Assembly (NCBI GenBank): GCA_947165045.1 | Contig: CAMUYW010000010.1 | Span: 1-64,000 of the forward strand | Length of the DNA: 64,000 bases | Reading direction: 5' to 3' | Source: an uncultured Fibrobacter sp. | Lineage (GTDB): Bacteria > Fibrobacterota > Fibrobacteria > Fibrobacterales > Fibrobacteraceae | Part shown: piece by piece, positions 8,983 to 18,220 of the stretch | Position numbering within the stretch: the first letter of the stretch is position 1 | Layout of the letters: each line of letters starts with the position of its first letter | Program-made: the position numbers and the translations under genes | The notes under the pieces: model-generated | The model's database searches: none | Told to the model about the DNA's origin: nothing | What the model saw: the letters and a program-made list of their open reading frames with translations, nothing else

Positions 8983-10740
8983 TTACTTCACATACTTCTT
9001 GATAAGTCTCACCATCAAATCAGCGAGTTGTTCAACCTGATAATTCCCGACAGATGCTTTGATATGCGAATCGCCAATGCCACTATCATCCGTGAGGAAT
9101 ACATATGTACCGCCCGTTGCAAGGTCAAAGAATCTCAACATAAATTCCGTATCCTTATTTACACCGCTTGCCGCCACCGGAATCAGCTTAATGCCATGTT
9201 TTGCATAAAGCGTGATTGACTTCTGAAGGCTCTTAATAATGTGATCTTCATAGTGGGCAGGCGCATCAAGAATCAGGAACGCAATACGAGCGCGGGCACC
9301 ATCATCCCATGAAAGATCCTGCAACGAAGCTTCAAGTGCAGAATGTACAGCTTCTGGATAATCGCCGCCACCGCTTGCACTCTGCAAAGAAATAAAGTCC
9401 TGCGTTTTAGACACATCTTCGCTAAAGTCATCATGGCGAGTGAGGTAAGCATCGCCTTCATCACGGTAGAACAGCGCCGCCGTTCGAATGTCAACATTGC
9501 TTTCCGAGCTAGCGTGATCGATGATATAGCTAAGATCTGATTTGAGGAATTTGATTTCGTCACTCATCGAGCCCGTTGCATCCACAATGAAAGCGACATC
9601 AGCTGTAGACTTGGCATGTTTAGCATCTTTATCCACAACGACATTTACATTGAGTCTTTGGCTATTTCTGGTCGTGAGTTTGAGTTGCCCATTAATTACG
9701 GTCCCATCAACAATCAGCATCAAATCATTGTTTTTGAAATTCGAACCATATTTATCAAATAAACTAATCCAACAATAGGCATAGCCTTCATTATCTGTCT
9801 TGGTTGCAAATTCCACTTTTCTACCATTAAGAAGTATCACAGATACATTCGCAACTCCATCCTTATTTTCATCAATAACCTTAACGGCCACAAGTTTTTT
9901 CGGGAAGAATCTCCAATAGTTCATCTTCTCATAGTAAGCATTTTCATTGAAGAGGTCCGTCCAAAAATCCCAATTATCCAAATCGTTCCACTCGCCCGCC
10001 GTGAGCAATCCCGATTTTTGCCGGTCAGAATAGCTTCTTTTTCGTCTTGACTTTCTTGAAGATATCTCATCAGCATCGCCTTCGTCACTATCCGAAACGA
10101 GATACACATCTCTTGATGAGGATTCCCTAAAACTAGAGGCTTTTTTCCTCATTACCCTTTCAGAACTTTTTGCCACAACAGGTTCAGACCTTCTTGCGGC
10201 CATCGCCTTTGTCGACGACAAAGAACTAATGGACTTCGACGATTTCAATGCGGTAGCGGATCCCCCAAGCAGTCCGCCCAAGCCATCGCCGATACCACCT
10301 GAACCCGCGGCCACATTATAAGTGGCCGATGTCTTTGGACGTGACGCCAGCATTTTCATCACGCCTCGTTCCGATGCAGCAAAGCCTTCGTTAAAACCAG
10401 CAGACTTTCCACGTCTTCCGCCAAGTTCTGTTTTACCAACAGACTTAAGACCTTCCACCGATTTCAATACTTTATCTACATCTTTCGAAAACTTCATCGA
10501 AGGCATCGGAGACGTTCTTTTCATTACACCACGTTCTATTACGCCACGTTCCGATTTTGGTCCTTCATCTGTGACAGTATAAACCGCAGCAACTTCCGTG
10601 CGATCATCATCTGACTCGTCAACTTCCGTAGTTTTGCCGTCAGTTGATTTTTTATTTTCACCCTCACCGCCGCTAAAGATAAACAGAATAGCGCCAGCAA
10701 AAGCAACGATTGCAATTAGAATGAACAGTTTGTTTTTCAT
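8983..10740 (-). CDS. Membrane-anchored von Willebrand factor A domain protein
   Basis: 585 aa. Residues 5-24 form one hydrophobic N-terminal helix, so the protein is probably anchored with its bulk outside the cytoplasm. A long low-complexity region (25-240) is rich in Ser, Lys, Arg and Gly. It contains the Gly pattern GIGDGLGGLLGG and short repeats of the type ERGVM and S(V/E)xGLKSVGK. A beta domain (about 285-375) precedes the VWA domain (about 380-570). The VWA domain has the MIDAS motif DATGSMSDE near residue 385, the FYRDEGDAY loop and the FLILDAPAH strand. It probably binds a protein partner through a metal ion. The gene stands alone, with its own terminator. Confidence 0.85.
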   Translation of the reverse strand: MKNKLFILIAIVAFAGAILFIFSGGEGENKKSTDGKTTEVDESDDDRTEVAAVYTVTDEGPKSERGVIERGVMKRTSPMPSMKFSKDVDKVLKSVEGLKSVGKTELGGRRGKSAGFNEGFAASERGVMKMLASRPKTSATYNVAAGSGGIGDGLGGLLGGSATALKSSKSISSLSSTKAMAARRSEPVVAKSSERVMRKKASSFRESSSRDVYLVSDSDEGDADEISSRKSRRKRSYSDRQKSGLLTAGEWNDLDNWDFWTDLFNENAYYEKMNYWRFFPKKLVAVKVIDENKDGVANVSVILLNGRKVEFATKTDNEGYAYCWISLFDKYGSNFKNNDLMLIVDGTVINGQLKLTTRNSQRLNVNVVVDKDAKHAKSTADVAFIVDATGSMSDEIKFLKSDLSYIIDHASSESNVDIRTAALFYRDEGDAYLTRHDDFSEDVSKTQDFISLQSASGGGDYPEAVHSALEASLQDLSWDDGARARIAFLILDAPAHYEDHIIKSLQKSITLYAKHGIKLIPVAASGVNKDTEFMLRFFDLATGGTYVFLTDDSGIGDSHIKASVGNYQVEQLADLMVRLIKKYVK

Positions 10741-10901
10741 GATATCCTCCCTTGTTTTTCTTTCAAACTAGCACATTCATTTTTGCGAAACCAACGATTT
10801 TGCAAAGAAGGCGGATAAATGATTTTTACATTTTTCATTGTAATTTTTTTGTCATTTACTTACACAATTCCTTTACACTACACAAAAAAACTCAAATTAT
10901 C

Positions 10902-10909
10902 TATTTTTG
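10902..10909 (+). promoter_or_regulatory. TAnnTTTG-type -7 element before the SGNH hydrolase gene
   Basis: TATTTTTG fits the TAnnTTTG form known from Bacteroidetes promoters. If it is used, transcription begins near 10916. That excludes the ATG at 10911 and supports the start at 10938. Confidence 0.45.
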
Positions 10910-10937
10910 CATGTCGTCCAATTTTCGCGGAGTTGAT

Positions 10938-12104
10938 ATGCCAGAAAAATTTTCGAAATGGGTCGCCTGCTGGGGTAACGCCACATCCATCACAGACCGG
11001 AAAGTTGCTACCTACGCCAAGGATTTAACGCTCCGCTATCCGATTCGCGCCTGCTTTTCGGGCAATAAATTGCGGTTCCATTTTTCGAACCTCACCGGCA
11101 CAGAACCCGTGACCATCAGCGAAGCGTATGTCGCAAAATCCGCGCAGTCCATAACCGCGCAGTCTCCGGCTTACATTCCAACACCCATCACATTCGGCAG
11201 CCGCACTACAGCGACGATTCCTGCCGGCGAAGAAATCTTGAGCGACGAAATTTCATTCGACGTGACCGCAGGCGAAACATTCGACGTCAGCTTATACTTT
11301 GCAGATTTCACACAAATGAACGCCGGTACAGCAATTACGGGCCCGCTTTCTGGCGGCAAGTACAGCTACGGGAACTTTGCGAAAAACGCAAGCCTCCCCG
11401 ACGACTTTACGCGCAAAACAAACTGGATTTATTTTCTCAACACGATTGACATTTTCACCGAAGAAAAGAACTTCGCGCTCGTCTGCTTCGGCGATTCCAT
11501 CACCGCGCAAGACTGGCCGGATTACCTTACGCTCCGTTGCGCCCGTAAAGGCTTCAACAATGTCGCCATCATCCGTCGCGCAGTAAGCGGCACCCGCATC
11601 TTACGCGAATACAGCTGCATCACCTACGCGGCCTACGGTCTTAAAGGCGCCACGCGCTTCCCGATTGAAATGAACGTTGCAGGTGCCCGCGCTGTCATCG
11701 TGCAGCACGGCATCAACGACATCATCCATCCCGTTGGCATTGAAGTCAACAAGTTCCGCCCTTGGAGCGACATGCCCACCGCCGATGACCTCATCAACGG
11801 CGTTCGCACACTCTACATCACGCACGCTCGCAAGCTCGGCCTCAAGATTTACAGCGGCACCCTCCTCCCGATTTACGGCTGGCGCACCTACAACGAAAAC
11901 CGCGATATCATCCGCACCGCATTCAATGAATGGCTCAGAACAGCACCCGATTTCGACGGATGCGTAGACTTTGACAAAGCAGTCCGCGGTCACGATGACC
12001 CACGACAATTCAGTAACGGTTTCGATTCTGGAGACCACTTGCACCCCAGCGCCAAAGCATACGAAGCCATGGCAGAATGCGTCCCCGAAGAATTGCTGAA
12101 ATAA
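10938..12104 (+). CDS. SGNH/GDSL-type hydrolase (probable carbohydrate esterase)
   Basis: 388 aa from ATG 10938, preceded by CGGAG 7 nt upstream; earlier in-frame ATGs lie in or before the presumed promoter. About 150 N-terminal residues form a beta-rich domain. The SGNH domain follows: block I FGDSITAQDW (catalytic Ser near residue 186), the Gly block RRAVSGTR, block III GINDIIHP (Asn), and block V SGDHLHPSAKAYEAM with the catalytic Asp and His. No signal peptide is apparent, so it is probably cytoplasmic. Family members deacylate sugars or lipids. The linked GH8 enzyme makes acetylated oligosaccharides a plausible but unproven substrate. Confidence 0.88.
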   Translation: MPEKFSKWVACWGNATSITDRKVATYAKDLTLRYPIRACFSGNKLRFHFSNLTGTEPVTISEAYVAKSAQSITAQSPAYIPTPITFGSRTTATIPAGEEILSDEISFDVTAGETFDVSLYFADFTQMNAGTAITGPLSGGKYSYGNFAKNASLPDDFTRKTNWIYFLNTIDIFTEEKNFALVCFGDSITAQDWPDYLTLRCARKGFNNVAIIRRAVSGTRILREYSCITYAAYGLKGATRFPIEMNVAGARAVIVQHGINDIIHPVGIEVNKFRPWSDMPTADDLINGVRTLYITHARKLGLKIYSGTLLPIYGWRTYNENRDIIRTAFNEWLRTAPDFDGCVDFDKAVRGHDDPRQFSNGFDSGDHLHPSAKAYEAMAECVPEELLK

Positions 12105-12143
12105 AATTTTTCATTCAAGACGTTAATTATATATTTTTAGAAT

Positions 12144-13106
12144 ATGAGTTTGAAAGAATCCATTAAGCAACTTCAAAAACGGGAGCACATCACGCAAGAC
12201 GAACTTCTCCGCCGTCTTGGATGCACCCGCAGTAGCATTATGGACAGCGGCACCACCGTAGCGGCTACCGCATTCAATCTCGCATTCGGTAACGACGAAT
12301 CTTGCGATTCAAAAGATCTCGAAAGATTCCTCCCTTGGGTGCAAAAGTTCCCCATCCGCGCACTGCAAAACATGGGGTTCATTCCCGCAAATATCAAAAA
12401 GGCTAAACTTGTACGCGCCGTATTCCGCTTTATGCAAATCGGAAGCATTGAAGGATTCAACAACTACTACAGCGCTACATTGCAATCCTCAAACCCGCAA
12501 ACGCTCGCGGCCTGGATCCGCTTGGGCGAACTCCGTGTCAAACATTTAACAACCGATTTCACGCCCGAGCAAGACGCGATTCTCGCGAACTTAAAATTTT
12601 TGCGAAAGAACGTATTCCTCCACGGGCAAAGCCTGCGAAACATCGCCCGCGAAGTACTCCGCAACTGCGGAATTGAATTTATCGAAGTTGAACCGTTCCT
12701 CACGGCGCCCACTCCAACATGCGCCTTCTATTGGAGAGGCTACCGTCCTGTCATTCAGTTCCCGACAACCCAAATGGACGATTCCAAATTCCTTGAAGCG
12801 CTATTCCATGCGGTAGCACACGTGCTATACCACCCCTTGCGTACATCATGCTTGCAATTTGGCAACCACGCAACAACACTCAAAAACGCCCAAGAGCTCG
12901 AAGCCGAAACATTTGCGCAGAACATGCTCCTCTCCGAAGCCGAAGAATGCGAACTCATCTGCTGCGGCCGCTTTAACGAACGTCGTTGCATCCAGCATTT
13001 TTCAGGACAATTCCATGTGCGCCCGGGCATCCTCGTCGAGCGCTTGCAGCAACAAGGCAAAATCCATCGCCGCTCATTGCTGAACGAATTTAAAATCGCA
13101 GTTTAA
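12144..13106 (+). CDS. ImmA/IrrE-like protein with degenerate metallopeptidase motif
   Basis: 320 aa. The N-terminus looks like a short helix-turn-helix (KREHITQDELLRRLGCTRSSIMD). The C-terminal half follows the ImmA/IrrE fold pattern: LEALFHAVAHVLYHP stands where HELGH is expected, and ELEAETFAQNMLLSEAE matches the third-ligand helix. The catalytic Glu of HExxH is Ala here (HAVAH), so zinc binding may persist but peptidase activity is doubtful. The ATG lies about 10 nt after TATATTTTT with no obvious Shine-Dalgarno, suggesting a leaderless or nearly leaderless transcript. A regulatory or repressor-binding role is an inference. Confidence 0.65.
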   Translation: MSLKESIKQLQKREHITQDELLRRLGCTRSSIMDSGTTVAATAFNLAFGNDESCDSKDLERFLPWVQKFPIRALQNMGFIPANIKKAKLVRAVFRFMQIGSIEGFNNYYSATLQSSNPQTLAAWIRLGELRVKHLTTDFTPEQDAILANLKFLRKNVFLHGQSLRNIAREVLRNCGIEFIEVEPFLTAPTPTCAFYWRGYRPVIQFPTTQMDDSKFLEALFHAVAHVLYHPLRTSCLQFGNHATTLKNAQELEAETFAQNMLLSEAEECELICCGRFNERRCIQHFSGQFHVRPGILVERLQQQGKIHRRSLLNEFKIAV

Positions 13107-13109
13107 AAC

Positions 13110-13134
13110 GTCATCCTCGACCAGATCGAGGATC
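13110..13134. repeat. Short REP-like palindrome
   Basis: GTCATCCTCGA and TCGAGGATCT form an inverted repeat with a short loop. It belongs to the same border type as the elements at 4328, 19541 and 33582. Confidence 0.5.
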
Positions 13135-13162
13135 TAAATTTTCGCGAGCATGACATTATTAC

Positions 13163-13192
13163 AAAAAAAATCCGGCCAAGCCGGATTTTTCA
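13163..13192. terminator. Bidirectional terminator
   Basis: TCCGGC (13171-13176) and GCCGGA (13180-13185) with a 3-nt loop are extended by A-T pairs. An A-run lies to the left and a T-run to the right. It separates the convergent ImmA-like and barrel genes. Confidence 0.85.
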
Positions 13193-13233
13193 ATTCTAAG
13201 CCGTGCGCAGATTGCCACGCACAAACTCAACAA

Positions 13234-13803
13234 TTAGTAGTTCACTCCGAAGAACAGGTTCCAGCTCTTGAAGCTCTTGCCAAAGTCCACCTTTGTTGCA
13301 AGGATGTTAAAACCAAAACCGGCTTCAAGCTGAACGGCAGAATTGTGGAAGAAGTTCAAACCGACTTCACCGCCTAGGCACATACCGAATGCGCCAATCC
13401 AGTCATCAAAGAACGCATCAACTTGGAAACCAAGACCAAGACCGGCACCGACAAACGGAGAAATCACATCATCAAGTGGAGAATAACGTCCACCGATAAG
13501 CATATTGCCTTCAAGTTCCCAATCCGTGCCAAATTCGGCATGCCAGTTCGAAATCGCCGTAATAGCGCCGTGTGTCGTCATTTCCCAAATGTGACCATAA
13601 CGGATGAGCGGGAATGCAGTTACCTTATCCTTTACCGGATTTTTTTCAACATCCTTATAGTTACTCCAGAAAGCAAGGCCAAATGCAGCCGTCTGGAAAC
13701 TGTAAACCGGGCGCTGGAGTTTCTTCTCCGGTTCAATGGTGTCATTGTTCTGGGCAAAAGCCGCAAGAACGAGGAAGGAAATGAGTACTAAGATCTTTTT
13801 CAT
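13234..13803 (-). CDS. Small outer-membrane beta-barrel-like protein
   Basis: 189 aa with a clear signal peptide (MKKILVLISFLVLAAFAQ). The remainder alternates short amphipathic strands with Gly/Asn/Asp turns (SPFVGAGLGLGFQVDAFF, GMCLGGEVGLNFF). It ends with an aromatic residue (FFGVNY), as outer-membrane barrels usually do. The predicted size allows about eight strands. Function is unknown. It is convergent with the ImmA-like gene and divergent from murJ; the two start codons are only about 70 bp apart, so their promoters share that gap. Confidence 0.75.
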   Translation of the reverse strand: MKKILVLISFLVLAAFAQNNDTIEPEKKLQRPVYSFQTAAFGLAFWSNYKDVEKNPVKDKVTAFPLIRYGHIWEMTTHGAITAISNWHAEFGTDWELEGNMLIGGRYSPLDDVISPFVGAGLGLGFQVDAFFDDWIGAFGMCLGGEVGLNFFHNSAVQLEAGFGFNILATKVDFGKSFKSWNLFFGVNY

Positions 13804-13875
13804 AATAGGAAATATACAAAAAGATTACGAAATTAGTTCGTACAACAATGAACCATTCTATATTTTATAGCACTC

Positions 13876-15468
13876 ATGAATAAAGCCGCCATAATTGTTG
13901 CCGTTTCGATGCTTTTGAGCCGCGTGCTCGGCATATTCCGTGAAATGCTCCTCGCCCACGCCGCCGGCGTGTCGCTCGAAAAAAATGCTCTCGATCTCGC
14001 CTTCATGATTCCGGACATCCTGAATCATGTCGTTAGCACTGGGTTCCTCTCGATTATTTTCATCCCGATCTTTACGGGTTACAAAGTCGCAGGCGACGAA
14101 AAAGGCGGCTGGAAGTTCTTCAGCAACGTGCTCAACACATTCGGGCTAGCGCTCCTCATTCTCGTGGTGCCGGCATTCATCTGGATGAAGGAACTCATTT
14201 CCCTCTTGACCGTCGATGGCGTGACACCTGAACTTTTGGAACGCGCCACCTACTATGGACGCATTATTTTACCAGGGCAAATTTTCATCTTCGTCGGTAG
14301 CATTCTCGTTGCAGTCCAGCACACACGCAAGCAGTTCTTGATTCCATCCCTCACAGGCCTCATTTACAATATCGCAATTGTGGGCGGTGGTGCCGCAGGC
14401 CTTGCTCTTACAAAATACACAGGCAACGATTACGGCCTCGCCGGTTTTGCATGGGGCGTCCCTGTCGGTGCATTCATCGGATTTTTTGCTCTCCAGATTT
14501 TTGGCGCCAAGCGCGGCGGAGTCCATTACGAACTCATTTGCGAACCCAAACACCCCGACATTATCCGTTACTTCAAGATGATGCTCCCGATGTCCCTTGG
14601 CGTAGGTTCCATGTTCGGTCTTGAATTTATCATCAGAAGCTTTGGCGCAAACTTCGGCACGAGCGGCATTTCGAGCCTCAACTACGCTTACCGCGTCATG
14701 TACACGCTCGTCGCCGTCTTTGGATTCTCGGTCAGCGTCACGAGTTACCCCGACATGGCGCGTCTCGTCAAGGAAGGCGACTTCCCGCAGCTCAACCGCA
14801 AAATCTGGAAGAGCCTTTCGCGCATGTTCTGCATCTTGATTCCGGCAGTCGTCGCCGTTTGGGCACTCAGCTTCCCGGCGGTGCGTATCCTCTTTGAACG
14901 AGGCGCATTCCACCGAGAAACGACCGAAGCGATTTCTGAAATTCTTCGTTGGTATTTGCCTGTTAGCCTTGGTCTTTGCTTGCAAGCCGTACTCGTTCGC
15001 AGTTTCTATGCTTGCGAACGCATGTGGGTCCCAACGCTTTTGAACACAGGCATCTTTGCGGCAACCATTCCCGCCTACATTTTGCTCGGCGCCCCCGAAG
15101 TGGGCTTAGGCATCAAGAGCGTCCCGATTATCGGCGCTACCGGCGCCATCCTGCAAGTGATCTCGATGATATTCATGTGGGCTAAAAAGAACGGCACCGA
15201 CGGCATGAAAGACGCGCTATTAAACATGTTCCGTGCACTCGTGGCATTCGGCATCATGATTGCAGCCGCCATCGGCCTTGATCACATTTCAGGTGATTTT
15301 GTCCGCAATACAGGCTTCGTTACGCTCGTCGTTTACGCTTGCGCCGCAGGCATTGCGCTCTTTACGCTTACGCTCATTGTCCAGCGCTACCTCGGCAGTA
15401 AAGACGCCAAGGACATTTTAAACGAACTTCTTGGGAAAGTGCTCCGTAAGTTGCATTTGGCGAAGTAA
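13876..15468 (+). CDS. murJ: Lipid II flippase MurJ (MviN)
   Basis: 530 aa, typical family length. The inner-membrane MOP-superfamily protein moves lipid-linked peptidoglycan precursor across the membrane. The N-terminal family signature is present: SMLLSRVLGIFREMLLAHAAG, then DLAFMIPDILNHVVSTGFLS. About 14 hydrophobic segments follow, with the conserved stretch FERGAFHRETTEA near residue 340. TATATT at 13858-13863 ends about 12 nt before the ATG and no Shine-Dalgarno is visible, again suggesting a very short leader. It stands alone between divergent and convergent neighbours. Confidence 0.93.
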   Translation: MNKAAIIVAVSMLLSRVLGIFREMLLAHAAGVSLEKNALDLAFMIPDILNHVVSTGFLSIIFIPIFTGYKVAGDEKGGWKFFSNVLNTFGLALLILVVPAFIWMKELISLLTVDGVTPELLERATYYGRIILPGQIFIFVGSILVAVQHTRKQFLIPSLTGLIYNIAIVGGGAAGLALTKYTGNDYGLAGFAWGVPVGAFIGFFALQIFGAKRGGVHYELICEPKHPDIIRYFKMMLPMSLGVGSMFGLEFIIRSFGANFGTSGISSLNYAYRVMYTLVAVFGFSVSVTSYPDMARLVKEGDFPQLNRKIWKSLSRMFCILIPAVVAVWALSFPAVRILFERGAFHRETTEAISEILRWYLPVSLGLCLQAVLVRSFYACERMWVPTLLNTGIFAATIPAYILLGAPEVGLGIKSVPIIGATGAILQVISMIFMWAKKNGTDGMKDALLNMFRALVAFGIMIAAAIGLDHISGDFVRNTGFVTLVVYACAAGIALFTLTLIVQRYLGSKDAKDILNELLGKVLRKLHLAK

Positions 15469-15474
15469 GCTTAC

Positions 15475-15831
15475 CTACGGCTTTGTCGGCGGTACAATAT
15501 CTTCGGGCAAGTCGGATACAACATCGCTATCATCTTCAAATCCGTTAATCATCCATTTGACGAAACCGACGGTTCCGCCAAGCAAAGCTCCTGCAACATA
15601 GCCTGCCCCGGCAGCACCAACGCTGATTACACCAAACACAAGCGCATGAATATCCAAGCCACTTGCACAAATTATAGGCCCAGATGAAGCTGCAGCAATC
15701 GCACCCGGCAACGCCATAGTCGCAGCCGTATTCGCCCCATAACGAATCATGGGGTTCGGGTTCTTGCTCACGGCACAACCCGCAAGACTAAGCGAGAGCA
15801 ATACACAAATGATAAGCTTCAAAAATTTCAT
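15475..15831 (-). CDS. Small lipoprotein with Gly-rich hydrophobic segments (paralogue B)
   Basis: 118 aa. The lipobox LSLSLAGC puts the modified Cys near residue 19. It is followed by VSKNPNPMIRYGANTAATMALPG. Two Gly/Ala-rich hydrophobic stretches (about 40-60 and 65-90) resemble glycine-zipper segments. The C-terminus is acidic (DLPEDIVPP). It is a clear duplicate of the gene upstream, with which it overlaps by ATGA, so the pair is translationally coupled. Function is unknown. Glycine-zipper lipoproteins usually sit in the envelope. Confidence 0.75.
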   Translation of the reverse strand: MKFLKLIICVLLSLSLAGCAVSKNPNPMIRYGANTAATMALPGAIAAASSGPIICASGLDIHALVFGVISVGAAGAGYVAGALLGGTVGFVKWMINGFEDDSDVVSDLPEDIVPPTKP

Positions 15832-16274
15832 TTCAACTTCGAGCCGTACTTATATTCATCGTCTTTTACTGGCGGTAGAATTTCTTCGGGCAAGTCAGAA
15901 TACTCTTTGTCGTGATCGTCTTCAAACCCGTTAAACATCCACTTGAAAAATCCTACCGTTCCGCCAATCAAACCACCTACAAGGCAACCAATACCAGCAA
16001 CAGCAAGCGATATTCCAAACGCCGTAAACATAGCATCATCGCGTTCTTTGCGTCTCTTTTTCTCACTATCGCTTACGTAACTATTATCCTTGTCATCTTC
16101 GTCTGCAGCACCAGCCACCACGGCAATAGTCGCGGCCCCCGCAAGCCCAGGCAACGCCAAAGTTGCCCCCGCATTCGCCCCATAACGAATTACGGGGTTC
16201 GGGTTCTTGCTCACGGCGCAGCCAACAAGACTAAGCGCAAGCAACATGCAAATGATTGGCTTCAAGTAACTCAT
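15828..16274 (-). CDS. Small lipoprotein with Gly-rich hydrophobic segments (paralogue A)
   Basis: 148 aa from ATG 16274. That start is chosen because the following MSYLKPIICMLLALSLVGC lines up with the start of its duplicate. The lipobox is LSLVGC, and the next residues (AVSKNPNPVIRYGANAG) are nearly identical in the two copies. Compared with the paralogue it has an extra charged insert (ADEDDKDNSYVSDSEKKRRKERDD). Then comes a Gly-rich hydrophobic pair (GIGCLVGGLIGGTVGFF) and an acidic tail with PEEILPP. No convincing ribosome-binding site precedes the ATG. It is the first gene of the two-gene unit. Confidence 0.75.
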   Translation of the reverse strand: MSYLKPIICMLLALSLVGCAVSKNPNPVIRYGANAGATLALPGLAGAATIAVVAGAADEDDKDNSYVSDSEKKRRKERDDAMFTAFGISLAVAGIGCLVGGLIGGTVGFFKWMFNGFEDDHDKEYSDLPEEILPPVKDDEYKYGSKLK

Positions 16275-16367
16275 ACACATAATATAAAGCGGCGCATTCA
16301 ATTCACCAATAACACCGCCTAAAAAATGCGACAATCTAACAAGAAATGAAGATAAAATGCAAACAGT

Positions 16368-18089
16368 CTATCTTCCGTTATCGCGGAGGCGATAGAGCAC
16401 GCAAGCAATGTCAATCGCACGCGGGAGGCTCATTTCGCGGCTTAAGCCTTGCGGCAAATTGCGGAAGCCTACATTCTTGATTTTTTCGCAGAGCGCATGG
16501 ATGCGTTCCATAATCGTTGCAAACTTTTGCGACTCTCCATTTGCAGAATCATTGTTGCTTGCCGCATTCTGGCAAAGATTCAACAGCATGAATCCTGCGC
16601 CAAAGCGTTGTTGCTTATCCACAAGCGCGCCCGCCTTGGACGTATCCGAAACGAGGAAGCCTATTTGTAACAAAGTATCGCCTGAAATTTTCACTTTAAC
16701 CTGGCGTTCCACAGCAGAAGCAGGGCGCAATGACGGGAGCAAAGGCTTTACATATTCAGCAAAGTCGCGGCACTGCGGTTCAACAAATGCAGGCAAGTTA
16801 GGCACGATTTTCGCAGCCACCTCAACGAAGCCATTCACTCGTACACATTCGGCCTTATACGATGCCATCACGATAATGTTGTCTGCCAAGTCCAAAAAGT
16901 CACCGCAGGCGCCCGCCACAAGAATAAAACTGCGATTCTTGATTTCACGAATGCGGTCCGTCAACGGGATAAGCGGTTCGCGGTCATCGCCCAGAAGCTT
17001 TCTCACACGCACGTCGCGAATCAAAAAGTTCACTGCAGAGGAGTCTTCGTCAATCAAGAACACATCACTCCCCGCTTCCATCGCTTCCATCAAGTTCGCG
17101 GCCTCGCTTGTCGAGCCCGACGCACACGCCGTCGTAAAGTTCTTTGTTGAGATTCCACCCGGCAGGTCACGCACAAACTGCGAGAGGTCCGTTCCGCGAA
17201 CGCTGCGGCCGTCTTCGACGCCTACACGCACCGCCGATTCGCTAATCACAATGCCTTCGCGTCCATCGCCCGGAATATGCGGGTAAACAGCCTTCGTGAG
17301 CGCCTGCAACAACGTTGACTTTCCGTGGAATGCCCCGCCCGAAATCACGGTAATGCCTTTCGGGATTCCCATGCCGCGAATCTCGCGTCCATTCGCAACA
17401 AGCGTTACTGCCATTTCAGCAGGCGCCGTAAACGGCACCGCGCCTTCCATCGGAAGTTCGCTGAGTCCCGACGCACGCGGGAGTACTGCACCATCCGGCA
17501 CAAACGCACAAAGATTACGGGCTTCGAGCTGCGACAAGATTTCCTTGCGTTCGGCAAGCACTCGGTAATGTTCAACAAGTTCAGGTTCCACGCCATCCGG
17601 CTTCGATTCGCCCGAATTGTAGAGTGCCGCCGAAACCAAGTCCGGCAACACCATCGTCAAAATTTCTGCAGCGGCTTCGGCTTGAATCTTGCGACCATCA
17701 CCCGGCAAGCGTACTTGCAAACAAGCTCGCAATTCCCCATTATCGACCCATAGCGCATTTCGCACCAGCATTTCAGGTCCAGCAGTGTCAAAAACAACCG
17801 CTGCATCCCTGTCGGGGTACTTTTCACGAACAAGCGCTGAAAGCCTACGATAAAGGAAATCGCTCAACGCCAGGCGGCGTTCATACGCGCCACCCCATTC
17901 GCTCGGAAACCCCAGCATCTGCAAGCTAGACTTTATCATTACACGGGATGCGGGGGCATACGGATCGCCCTGCACATGGAGGAATTCCAGCACAAAGTCA
18001 CCAAAATTCCACGTTCTATCGGCTAGGGATTTGTAAAGCCCGTAATTTTTCCCTTGTAAACTGCGAATTTTCTGGTATAGCGCTTTCAT
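16368..18089 (-). CDS. Predicted ATPase of the ABC class (COG3044 type)
   Basis: 573 aa from ATG 18089; a TTG six bases upstream is possible but unnecessary. The N-terminal domain of about 200 residues is followed by one ABC-type nucleotide-binding domain. Walker A reads ISGGAFHGKSTLLQAL (about 245-260). A Walker B-like strand, DVFLIDEDSSAVNFLIRD, lies about 110 residues later. The layout and the segment GIPKGITVISGGAFHGKSTLL fit the COG3044 family of soluble ABC-class ATPases of unknown function. No transporter subunit is adjacent. TAATTTTTG lies directly before the ATG, so the transcript may be leaderless. Confidence 0.85.
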   Translation of the reverse strand: MKALYQKIRSLQGKNYGLYKSLADRTWNFGDFVLEFLHVQGDPYAPASRVMIKSSLQMLGFPSEWGGAYERRLALSDFLYRRLSALVREKYPDRDAAVVFDTAGPEMLVRNALWVDNGELRACLQVRLPGDGRKIQAEAAAEILTMVLPDLVSAALYNSGESKPDGVEPELVEHYRVLAERKEILSQLEARNLCAFVPDGAVLPRASGLSELPMEGAVPFTAPAEMAVTLVANGREIRGMGIPKGITVISGGAFHGKSTLLQALTKAVYPHIPGDGREGIVISESAVRVGVEDGRSVRGTDLSQFVRDLPGGISTKNFTTACASGSTSEAANLMEAMEAGSDVFLIDEDSSAVNFLIRDVRVRKLLGDDREPLIPLTDRIREIKNRSFILVAGACGDFLDLADNIIVMASYKAECVRVNGFVEVAAKIVPNLPAFVEPQCRDFAEYVKPLLPSLRPASAVERQVKVKISGDTLLQIGFLVSDTSKAGALVDKQQRFGAGFMLLNLCQNAASNNDSANGESQKFATIMERIHALCEKIKNVGFRNLPQGLSREMSLPRAIDIACVLYRLRDNGR

Positions 18090-18220
18090 GTACAAAAATT
18101 AGTTAATCCAGACCAAATATTTACGTACTTTTTACGGCACTTTAACATTTGCACAATAAAAAAAGAATTAAATTCTAATTGTGAATTAACTTTTTACATG
18201 AAAAAACAGGAGTACATCCC

